The position numbers and the translations under genes are program-made. Shown piece after piece: positions 42,301 through 54,300 of a stretch of DNA of 64,000 bases. The notes beneath the pieces were generated by a model. The model was given only the letters and a program-made list of their open reading frames with translations. It was not told where the DNA came from and did no database searches. The DNA is taken from assembly GCF_025273675.1 (NCBI RefSeq), contig NZ_CP045809.1:3906001-3970000 (forward strand). The letters are read 5' to 3'. How positions within the stretch are numbered: the stretch's first letter is position 1; each line of letters begins with the position of its first letter. The DNA comes from Gordonia pseudamarae (GTDB lineage: Bacteria > Actinomycetota > Actinomycetes > Mycobacteriales > Mycobacteriaceae).

Positions 42301-45300
42301 TAAGAGACACCACGCCCCTGGAAGATCAGCGCGGTCGCGTCCGCGGCATCGGCGGCACGCGCCGCGAGCAGGTCACTGACCAGCTCACGCCCGACCACGG
42401 GCGCCGCCGGACGTGACCACGCGAGCAACTGCTCCCGGTCGGGTCCGTCGAGCAGCCCGATCTCCCGCGTCGGCGTATCGGGCCCCTCGGCGACAACCCG
42501 CAGGATGTGCGCGAGTGCACGTACGAACACCTCGATCTGCGCGTCGGTGAACACCGACGGCAGGTATGCCAGCCGCAGCTGCAGCTGGTCATCGGTCGGC
42601 GTCGCACCGAAGCCGAGCGGATAGTGCACCGAGTCGAGAACGTCGACCTGCCGTACGTCCAGACCGGCCGAGGATGTGTCGGCGGTGGTCAGGGTGTCGG
42701 TGTTGACGGGGTAGGACTCGAACACCGTCAGCGTGTCGAAGAGCGGTCCGTGCCCGGTGTGGGCCAGGATCTGCGGCATCCCCAGGTGCTGATGGTCAAG
42801 AACCTTGACCTTGTCGGCCTGCAGCTTCGCGAGCACGTCGGCGATCGACGCGTCGGGGTCGACGTCGACGACCGCGGGCAGCGTGTTGATGAACAGGCCC
42901 ACCATCGACTCGACGCCGGGCAGGTCGGCCGGACGACCGGAGACGGTCTCACCGAAGGTGACCACCCGGTTGCCGGTGAGCCGCGAGAGCAGCACCGCCC
43001 ACGCGAACTGGGTGATCGTGGCCATCGTGGCGCCGGTCGACCGCGATACGGCCTCCAGGCCCGCGGTCAGTTCGGCGCCGAGACGCTCACGTCGATCGCG
43101 CGGCAGCGAATCACGCTGCGCCTCTTGCCCGGCGGCCACCATCGTCGGACTGTCGACGGGTGCCAGGACCTCGTTCCACGCGGCCAGGCCGCTCGCGTCG
43201 TCGGTGCGCGCTATCTGCGCCAGATACTCGGAGAAGTCGGTGACCGGGGTGAACGGCCGCCCCAGCGCGTACAGCGCCAGTACGTCCGCCACCACCAGCG
43301 GGCCCGACCACCCGTCGAGGATGATGTGATGGTTGGTGACCACCAGCGTCGACGAATCACCGTGCATGGCGAGCACGAACCGCACCAGCGGCGGATCGGT
43401 GAGATCGAACGGGATGGCGCGCTGCTCCTCCACGATCTCCTGGACGCGCCGCTGCGCGACCGACTCCTCGAGGCCGGTCAGATCGACTACCGCCCAGGGA
43501 AGTTCGGCCTCATCGTGGACGACGGTGACCACCGCACCGCTCGGCGCGGACACGAATCCGGACCGCAGCACCGCGTGATGGGCCACCACCTGCCGGGCGG
43601 CGGTGTGCAGCCGTTCGGCGTCGACCTGCCCCAGTTGCAGGACGGCCTGCGCCACATACACGTCCACGGCGCCGTCGGAGGCCGCGGCCAGCTGGGACTG
43701 GAAGTACAGGCCCTGCTGCAACGGCGAGAGCGACCACAGCTGCGCGGTCGGGTAGCGCGCGTCGAGCACATCGACGTCGGCCTGGGTGAGGTCGACCCCC
43801 ACCACATCCGAGGGGCTGCGGCCCACGAGGCCGTCCGAGGAGGCCACCGCATCGACGACCTCGGCGAGGTACTCGACCCAGTGGCGGCCGATCTCGGCGG
43901 CGTCGTCCGCCGAGAGCACCGAGGTGAGGTAGCCGATGTTGGCCACCAGTACCCGGTTGCCGCCGTCACTGCCGATTCCGGCGTCCAAGGTCAGCGCCGC
44001 CGAGGCCACCATCGCTCCCGACCGTGTACCGGGCAGATCGTAGCCCTCGGCGGCCGGCGCGAACGCGAGCGATGCCAGTGCCGCGTCGTCGTCGGCACGC
44101 ACGCCACGGTTACCGGCGTAGTTGAACGACACCGCGGGCATCGGGGCATCGGCGAAGGCGTCCCGGTGCGGCCCGTAACGCAGTGGTGCGAAGGCGATTC
44201 CGTCACCGGGCTGGCTCAGGATGGCTTCCTTGGCCTGCTTGACCAGTGCTCGCGGATCGGTGTCGGTGACATCGACCGACACCGGCGAGAATGCGGTGAA
44301 CCAGCCGACTGTGCGGGCGAGATCGGCACCGGCGGCTATCTCCTCGGCACGACCGTGCCCTTCCAGCAGGATCGACACGCGGGCGGCGGCCAGTCCGTGC
44401 CCGCGGCTCCAGCGGTCGACCGCCGCGGCGAGTGCCGCGATCATCGCCTCCGACGGTCCGGTGCGGAATGCCTCCGGCACCTCCGACAGCAGACGTTCGG
44501 TGACGTCGGACGGCACCCGCACGGCGGTCCGCGCGAGTGCGCGTTCCCGGTCGGTGGCGCGGTTCACGGTGTGCCCGAACCACTCCGGTGTCTCGGGCAA
44601 CTGGCTGCGCCAGTAGTCGATCTCGGCGCCGCGGTCGGCACCGAGTTCGGCCTGCACCTGTGCCCAGCGCCGCACCGAGGTGCCCTCGGCCTGCAGGGCG
44701 ATCGCCTGCCCGGCACCGAGCTGGCCGGCGGCGGTCACCAGGTCGGCCAGCACCGTCTGCCACGAGACGATGTCGACGACAGCGTGATGGATCGCCAGGA
44801 TCAGGCGCCCGTCCGCGCCGTCGGCGGGCAGGAGTGCGGCGGCGGCCACCATCAGGCCGCTCGCCGGGTCGAGCCGGCCCAGCACCGCGGTGTGGGCGGC
44901 CTCGACCGCCTCGGTGAACTCGGGACTTCCGGGTGCGCCGGCCGCGGTGTCGACGGTGATCGCCGCCGCGGCATCGAAGTCGACCGCACCGGTACGCATC
45001 ACCGGTACACCGCCGGGGTTCGGAGTGTCACCGGTGGGGACGGTGAGCGTGGCGGTGAGGGCGGGGTGGCAGGCGACCATCGCCGACAACACCGCTGCGA
45101 TGGTCTGCTCGGTGGTGCCCGCCGGCAGTACCAGCACCCGCGACTGCGAGAAGTCGGCGTAGTCGGCGGGGCTGTCGCCGCGTTCGATCATCCACTCGAT
45201 CAGCGGCGGCAGCGTCACCTCGCCGGCGGGTCCCCCGTCGAGCTCGGCGAGCACCACGGCCGCACTGCCGGCCGCGGCACCCGCGAGTGCCCGGACCGTC

Positions 45301-48300
45301 TTCAATTCGAAGATGTCACGCGGGCGAAGTTCGAATCCCGCCGTGCGCAGCGCCGACGACAGCTGGATCGACATGATCGAGTCGCCGCCGAGCGCGAAGA
45401 ACGAGTCGGTGACGCTGATCCTGTCCTGCCCGAGCAGGCCGCCGACGATGCCCGCGATGGTGCGTTCGGCATCGGTCCCGGGGGCTACGTACTCGTCCTC
45501 GGCCACCGCGCCCGGCGCGGGCAGCGCATCCCGGTCGAGTTTGCCGCCGGGGGTGACCGGCATCTCCTCCACAGTGATCAACTGCGACGGAACCATGTGT
45601 GCCGGAAGACGTTCGGCGGCCTGTGTCATCACATCGTCGACGTTCACGTCGCCGCCGGGGGTCTCCAGGTAGCCGACGAGCCGGGTACGGCCGGTGCCCT
45701 CGTCCTTGACGCCGACGACCAGGGCGCGGGTGACGCCGGCGACGTCGCCGAGCACCGACTCGATCTCGCCGAGTTCGATGCGCTGGCCGCTCACCTTCAC
45801 CTGGTGGTCGCCGCGGCCGGCGTATTCGATGTCCCCGGACTTGGTGATGCGCACGAGGTCGCCCGTGCGATACATCCGTTCGCCCGGAGCACCATAGGGA
45901 TTGGCGATGAACGTCGTCGAGGTACGGTCGGGCTGCCCGAGGTAACCACGGGCCAGGGCAGGTGTGGCCAGATACAGCTCACCTGTGACGCCCTGGGGCA
46001 CCGGATGCAGCCGGGCGTCGAGAACCAGGGTGGTGAATCCCTCGATGCCGCGGCCGATGGTGATCGGCTTCTTCGGCATCAGCCGGGCGCGGGTGGAGAT
46101 GACCGTGCACTCGGTGGGTCCGTACATGTTGAAGATGCGGCGACCGCGGGCGGCCCAGCGCTGCACCAGTTCCGGCGGGCACGCCTCACCGGCGGGCATC
46201 AGGGTGCGGACCGTCTCCGCGTAGGCCGGGTCGACGGTGGCCAGTACCGTCGGCGTGATCAGCATGTCGGTGACCTCGCCGCGCTCGATCACCTCGCCGA
46301 GCACGTCGCCCGCGTACTCCGACTGCGGTGCGATGACCAGGGTGTGCCCGGCCAGCACGGTCAGCAGCATCTCCCACACCGAGGCATCGAAGCTCGGCGA
46401 CGAGACGTGCAGCACGCGGGTGTCCGGGTTGTCCTCGCGGGTGCCGCTGAGGGATTCGGCGGTCGCGAACAGATTGGGCAGACCCGAGTGGGTGACCGCC
46501 ACCGCCTTCGGCCGGCCCGTGGAACCGGACGTGTAGATCAGATACGCGAGGTTGGTCACGCGGACCGAACCGTGCCGCTCGGCATCGGAGACCGGGTCGG
46601 TCGGATGTCCGGTGGCCTCCAACTCGCTGATGTCGAGCCAGGTGGCCGCCGAATCACCCAGCTTGGCGCGCGTCTGCTCGCTCGTGATCCCGAGGCGTGC
46701 ACCCGAATCCGAGAGCATGTATTCGATGCGATCGACCGGATAGGCGGGGTCGATCGGGACGTACGCGGCGCCCGACTTGATGACGCCGAATACGGCGACC
46801 ACCGACTCGATGGAACGTTCGAGCCCGACCGCCACCACGTCCTCGGGACCGGCGCCGCGGGCGATCAGCTCGCGGGCGACACGGTTGGTGCGCTCTTCGA
46901 ATTCCTCGTAATCGATCTCGTCGTCGCCGCAGATCAGCGCGGGATGGGTGGGATCGAGGTCGCGTTCGGCGAGCATCGCCGGGAGGGTACCCGTTTCCGC
47001 CGTTCCGCCGATGGGCGCGCCTGTGCGCTCGGCCGACGGCATTCCCGCAGTGGGAGTCATCTGGCGGGCCTGCCCCGAAGTCGGCTCGCTGGTCACGGAT
47101 TCCCCTGTGCTGTCTATGTCCCGAATGATGTCTATGTCCCGAATGATGTCTATGTCCCGAATGATGTCTATGTCACCGACGGCCCGGGCCGGGTCGTCGA
47201 TCATGGCGGTGAGCACCCGCTGCCACACCGCGGCCAGGCGGATGATCGTCGATTCGTCGAACAGCGAAGCCGCGTAGACGAATTCGACAGTCGTACGCGA
47301 CCCTTCGTGGACACCGACGGTGAGGTCGAACTTGACCTCGTCGACATCGAGGGTGATCGGCTCGACCGACACCCCACCGTCGGACAGCGGCACCGCCGCA
47401 CCGGTGTCGAGATCGCCGGCGGTGTGCGTGAGCACTATCTGGAACAGCGGCGTGTACGCCGTGGAGCGTTCGGGCGCGAGCTTTTCCACCAGCTGCTCGA
47501 ACTGCACGTCGGGATGGGCGAAGGCGTCGAGATCGGTGGCGCGGACCTGCGCGAGCAGTTCCGCGGTACCAGCACCCGCATCCACCGGCGTCCGCAGCAC
47601 CAGGGTGTTGACGAACATTCCGAGCAGGCCGTCGAGGGCGGCGTCGCCGCGACCGGCGATCGGTGCGCCGATCACCACATCCGCGGTGGCCGCCAGTCGC
47701 GCGACAGTGATCGCGAGCACCGCGTGGAACACCATGAACGGGGTGACGTTGTGTTCGGCGGCGAACTCCGGAATACGTTGTGCCACCTCGTCGGGGACGG
47801 TGATCCGCACACGTCCGCCCGCCGGATCGAACACCGCCGGACGCGGCCGGTCCATCGGCAGATCGGTGACCGCCGGCAGATCGGCCAGCGTGCCCGTCCA
47901 GTAATCGAGCTGGCGGGCCAGCCTACTGCCCTCGGTGTCGATATCACCGAGTTCGCGGGCCTGCCACAGTGTGTAGTCGGCGTACTGCACCGGCAGCGGC
48001 GACCACTGCGGTGCGTCACCGGCCGAACGCGCGGCGTAGGCGGTGAGCAGATCAGCGGCGAGCACCTTGGCCGACTCACCGTCGAAGGCGATGTGGTGGA
48101 CGACGACAAGCACATCAGTCGTGTTGCCGTCCGGCGAGCGCCAGAACCGCACACGCAGCGGAAGGTCGGTCGCGACGTCGAATCCGGTGCGGGCCGCGGC
48201 GAACAACTCTGCCTGAGCATCCGACCGCGCCCAGTCCAGGGCACCGGCGGCGCTCTGCCCGTCGACGATCTCCTGCCACGGACCGATCTCGTCGGACGGA

Positions 48301-51300
48301 TAGCGGGTGCGCAGGATCTCGTGCCGGGCAACCACATCGGCCACCGCCGCACGCAGCACGTCGAGGTCGATCAAGCCGGTGAAACGCAACGGCATCGGGA
48401 TGTTGTAGGCGGCCGAGACGGTGTCGTACTGATTGATGAACCACATGCGCCGCTGCAGCGGCGACAACGGAATACGTTGCGGGCGTGGGCCGGCGGTGAC
48501 GGGCGCGAGCACCTCCGCGTTGCCGGTGGTGGCCGCGATCAACTCGCGCACCGTCGGGGCGTCGAACACCTCGCGCACCGACACCTCCACCCCGAGAACA
48601 TCTCCGGCACGCGCGGCCAGACGCATCGCCGACAGCGAGTTGCCGCCCAGATCGAAGAACGATGCGGTCACCGACACACGCTGCGCACCGAGGACATCGG
48701 CGAAGGCCTCCGCCAGCGCCGCCTCGGTGCCGGACTCCGGCGCCACGTATTCGGCTTCGACGGTGGCGAAATCGGGTGCGGGCAGCGCCTTGCGGTCCAG
48801 CTTGCCCGCAGAGTTGAGCACCACCTCCTCGATACCCACCCACACCGACGGCACCATGTACCCCGGCAGCATCGCGGCCACCGACGCACGCACGACATCG
48901 GTGTCGACCGTCGCCGGCGAGACATAGCCGATAAGATGCTGATCACCGGACTCGGTTTCCAGCACCGTCGCCGCCGCGTGCACCACACCGGGTGCCGAGG
49001 CGATTGCCGACTCGATCTCCCCCAGCTCGACGCGCTGACCACGCAGCTTCACCTGGAAGTCGGTGCGTCCCAGGTATTCCAACACGCCGTCAGCACTTCT
49101 GCGGACGAGGTCCCCGGTGCGGTACATGCGCGCACCCGGCGCGCCGTACGGATCGGCCAGGAAGCGATCGGCGGTCAGATCACCACGCGCGGCGTAACCA
49201 CGCGCCAGCTGCACACCGCCGAGATACAGCTCACCCGCAACACCCTCGGGCACCCGGCGCAGACGCGCGTCGAGCACCATCGATGACGAATTCCAGATCG
49301 GCACGCCGATCGGCACCGAACCGTCGGAGGCCGACACCCGCTCGATGTTCTCGGCGGTGATCTCGACCGCCGCCTCCGTGGGGCCGTACAGGTTGTAGAA
49401 CAGGATGCCCGGCAACGCCTCCCGGACCTGCGCGGCAACCGCGGGCGGCACCGCCTCACCGGTCATCGAGATGATCCGCACCGAATTCATCGCCGCGATC
49501 CGGCCCGTGCCCACCACGTCCACGAACACCGACAGCATCGACGGCACGAAATGCACCATCGTCGCGTGGGTCTGTTCGATCACATCGGCCACATACAGCG
49601 GCTCGGTGTGGCCGCCTTCCTTGAGGATCACCATCCGCGCACCGACCATCAGCGGCGCGAACAGTTCCGGCACCGAGACGTCGAAGGTATACGGCGTCTT
49701 CAGGATCACCGTGTCGGAGCCGTCGATGGGCAGTTCGTCGACACCCCACCACAGGCGGTTCACCACCGCCTCGTGCGGCAACGTCACCCCCTTGGGGCGG
49801 CCCGTCGAACCCGAGGTGAACAGCGTGTAGATCGCCGCATCGGGGCGGATCGGGGCAACCCGATCGGCGTCGGTCACCGGCGGGGTGGCCAGGTCGACCT
49901 CTGCGGTGCAGTCGATGACGTGGATGCGGACGTTGCCGGTTTGCGGGGTTTCGAGGCTCGTCGCTTGCGCTCCTCGCACCTCAACCGGCGAAGTGGTCGC
50001 TTCGGCAAGGGCCGGGACGGTGTGCTCGGTGGCGAGGATCAGTGTCGCGCCGGAGGTCTCCAGCATGTACTGGATGCGATCGGCCGGGGTACCCAGGCCG
50101 ATCGGCACGTACTGGCCGCCGGCGGCGACGATCGCGTGGATCGCCACCACCATCTCGACCGACCGCGGAATGCACAGCGCCACCGCGGTATCCGGGCCGA
50201 CGCCCATCGAGATCAGGTCCCGCGCGAGCACACTCACCCGCGCACCGAACTCGGCATAAGAGACACTTCGCCCCTCGAACCAGACTGCCGGCGCCTCCGG
50301 AGTACGGCTGACCTGCGCGAACACCGAATCCACCACCGAATCGGCGGTCACCGGCACCACCGGTCCGCGCTCGGCCGCCGCGACGGCGGCCACATCGTCG
50401 GCGGTCAGCAGCACCGCGTCGCCGACGACGGTCCGCGGATCGGCGGTCAGGGCGTCGAGCAGCGCGACCAGTCGGTCGGCGAAGGCACGGGCCGTGGCCT
50501 GGTCGAACAGGTCGGTGGCATACACCACGGACCCGAACCACCCCGCGTCACCGTCGGAACGGCTTGCGCCCGACTGGATCACAACAGTCATGTCATCGCG
50601 GGCGGCGACCGATCGCGGCTGCACCTGCGTGATGTCGAGGCCGGCGATCGACACATCGGCGGCAGCCGCGGCGGCGGCCGGGTCGAATGAGAGCGTGACC
50701 TGCGCCAACGGCGCGAACGCCTCGGACCGCACCGGGTCGAGTGCTTCCACGACCGTCTCGAACGGAACGTCCGCATGCGCGAATGCCTCGACGTCGACCG
50801 CGCGGACCCTGTCGAGCAGTCCGGCGAACGTCTCATCCGAGCGCACTTCGGTGCGCAGCACGAGGGTGTTGACGAACATACCGACGAGCGGATCCAGGAT
50901 CCGCTGGCCGCGACCGGCGATCGGGGTGGCCACCGCGATGTCATCGGTGGCACTCAGCCGCGACAGCAGCACCGCGAGTGCCGCGTGCACCACCATGTAC
51001 GGTGTGGCACCGTTGTCCCGGGCGACCCGTTCGATCCGGGTGCCGAGCACCTCGGGCATGGTGAACGTAATCCACTCACCGCGCTGCGAGGCCTTGTGCG
51101 GGCGGGGGCGGTCGGTGGGAAGGTCCAGCACGTCGGGCAGGCCCGCGAGCTGTCGGCGCCAGTAGTCGAGTTGCTGTCCGACTACCGACCCGGCGTCGTC
51201 GGGCGCACCGAGCGCCGCGTGCTGCCAGATGGCGAAGTCGGCGAATTGCACCGGCAGCGGTCCGAATTCGGGCATGCGGCCGGCCGCCCGCGCCGCATAG

Positions 51301-54300
51301 GCCGTCACCACGTCGGTGATCAGCGGAAGTCTGGACTCACCGTCCGAACCGATGTGGTGGGTGATGACGGCCAGGACATACGCATCCGGCGCGGACTGCC
51401 ACAGCCGTACCCGCAACGGCCACTCGGTGGTGACGTCAAACCCGCCGGTCACCGCCGCGTAGAGCGCGGTTTCGTCATCGACGGTCTGCCAGATCCCACG
51501 AGCGTCGAACTCATCAACCGCGCCGATCAGCTGGTACGGAACGCCGTCGGCGGCCGGGAAGGTTGTGCGCAGAATGTCCTGGCGTGCGACGACATCGGCC
51601 ACCGCGGCGGCCATCGCGGGCACATCGAGGGTGCCGGTGAGCCGCAGCACGGTGGGGATGTTGTACGCCGAGGACGACGGATCGAAGCGGTTGATGAACC
51701 ACATGCGCTGCTGCGCGAACGACAGCGGAATCCGTTCGGGGCGCGGCGACACGGCGGTGACGGGCACCGAGGTGGCCGACCGTCCCGCGACCGTCGCCAC
51801 CAATTCACGGATCGACGGCGAGCCGAAGACATCACGGATCGCGACCTCGACACCGAGGACGTCACCGGCCCGGGCCGCCAGCCGCATCGCGGCCAGCGAG
51901 TTGCCGCCCAGGTCGAAGAACGACTCGGTGACCGATACCTGCCGCAACCCCAGCAGCTCCGCGACGATCTCCGCCAGAGCAGCCTCGTCCGCGGACTCGG
52001 GAGCGACGTAGTCGGCGGTCGCGGCCGATTCCAGGTCGGGGGCGGGCAGGGCGCGCCGGTCGAGTTTGCCCGACGAGTTGAACGGCACGTCCTCGAGCCG
52101 GACCCACACCGTCGGAACCATGTACGACGGAAGCGAGTCGGCGGCCACCGACTTGACGTCGTCGATCGAGGCGGTGGCGGGCGCGACATAGCCGACGAGG
52201 AACTCCGCCCCCGACTCCGTCGACGCCACCATCGCCGCGGCGTGGACTACGCCCGGGACCGATGCCAGCACGGCCTCGATCTCGCCGAGCTCCAGTCGCT
52301 GGCCGCGCAGTTTGACCTGGAAGTCGGTGCGGCCGAGATACTCGATCTCACCGTTGACATTCCACTTGGCCAGATCGCCCGTGCGGTACAGCCGCTCACC
52401 CGGATGGAACGGGTCGGCGACGAACCGCTCGGCCGTCAGCGCGGGCTGCGAGACGTAGGCGCGGGCCACCTGCACACCGCCGAGGTACAGCTCGCCCGGC
52501 ACGCCTTCGGGCACCGGACGCAGCCGCGAATCGAGCACGTACATCGATGTATTCGCACCCGGGACACCGATCGGCACCACCACGTCGTCCGGTTCCATCA
52601 CCCGCGCGGTGACATCGATCGCCGCCTCGGTGGGACCGTACTTGTTGACCAGGACCACATCCGGCAGCAGCCGGTACGTCTGGGCCACCACCGACGCGGG
52701 CAGTGCCTCACCGCCCGCCCAGATCCGGCGCAGCGCGGGCAGCCGCCGGGGCGCCGACTCGAGCGCGTCGACGAACACCGACAACAGCGACGGCACGAAC
52801 TGCAGCAGCGACACCCGGTGGGTATCGATGAGATCCATCAGGTACGCCAGATCCCGATGCCCACCGGGTTCGGCGATCACCACCGCCGCACCCATCGTCA
52901 GCGGCGCGAGCAGCTCAAGACCGGACGCGTCGAAGGTGTACGGCGTCTTGGCCAGCGCCACATGGGCGCTGCCCTGGCCGTCGGCGTCGAACCAGGTGAG
53001 CACGTTGGCGACCGCGGCGTGCGAGAGGGTCACGCCCTTGGGTCGGCCGGTGGACCCCGAGGTGAACAGGGTGTAGATCGCCGAGTCGGCGCGCAGCGGG
53101 CTGATCCGCTCGGCGTCGGTGACCGGCGGAACGGTCAGATCGGCGGCACCGGAGCAGTCGACGACAATGGTGCGGGCGGCGTCGACGCGCGCACCATTGT
53201 CGACGACCAGGACGATGCCGACACCCGCGGTCTCGGTCATGTAGCGCACCCGGTCGGCGGGGGCGTCGGTGGCGATCGGAACGTACTGGCCGCCGGCCGC
53301 GATGACCGCGTGGACGGCCACGAACATCTCGACGCTACGGTCGATCACGATCCCCACCGGGGTCTCGGGCCCAATTCCCGCTGCGATCAGTTCGCGGGCA
53401 AGAACATTCACCCGAGCGCCGAATTCGCGGTAGGACACCCGCCGGTCCCGGAAGATCAGTGCGGTCTCGTCGGCACGCGAGGCCACCTGCGCCGCGACCA
53501 TATCGGCGACCGTGGCCGCCACCGCGAGCGACTCCTCACCCTCCGAGAGGGCGAGCATCTCACGCTGATGCTCGGGCGCCTGCACCGCCGCGTCACCGAC
53601 CGCCGCGGCCGGATCGGCCGTCACAGTCGTCAGGACCCGAACCAGCCCGTCACCGAACCGCTGTACCGTGGCCTGGTCGAACAGGTCGGTGGCGTACACC
53701 ATCCAGCCCGACCAGTCGCTGCCGTCCTGCGTGGTCCGCAGGATCAGCGACAGGTCCACCTTGGCGGTCAGCAGCGGCGCCTCGGCGGGCGCGAACCGCA
53801 CCCCGGCCACCGAGATGTCCGCGCCGGCGACCGACGAGGCCGGATCGAACGAGAACGCGACCTGCGCCAACGGCGAAAAGCCCTCCGACCGCACCGGGTC
53901 GATGGCCTCGACGACGAACTCGAAGGGCACGTCGGCGTGGGCGAAGGCATCGAGATCGACGGTCCGGACCTGTTCGAGCAGCTCCGCGAACGACATCTCG
54001 GGCGTCACCTCGGTACGCAGCACCAGGGTGTTGACGAACATGCCGACCACGCGGTCCAGAGCGGCCGATCCCCGGCCGGCGATCGGGGTGGCGATGGCGA
54101 TGTCGCCGGTCGCACTCAACCGGGACAGCAGGACCGCCAGCGCCGCATGCACCACCATGAACGGGGTGACTCCGCGTTCCCTGGCCACCGCTCCGATGCG
54201 GTCGACCACACTCGCCGGCACCGCGAAGGACACCTCCGCACCCTGATGCGAGGACACCTTGGGCCGGGGCCGGTCGGCGGGCAGGTCGAGCACGTCCGGG

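Noticed and set aside
42507..49286. 2,259-codon open frame on the plus strand, antisense to modules 5-6
   Set aside because: It is the antisense shadow of GC-rich NRPS codons, which rarely give stops on the other strand. Its translation is rich in Arg, His, Gly and Asp with no domain signal, and the minus frame is fully conserved NRPS.
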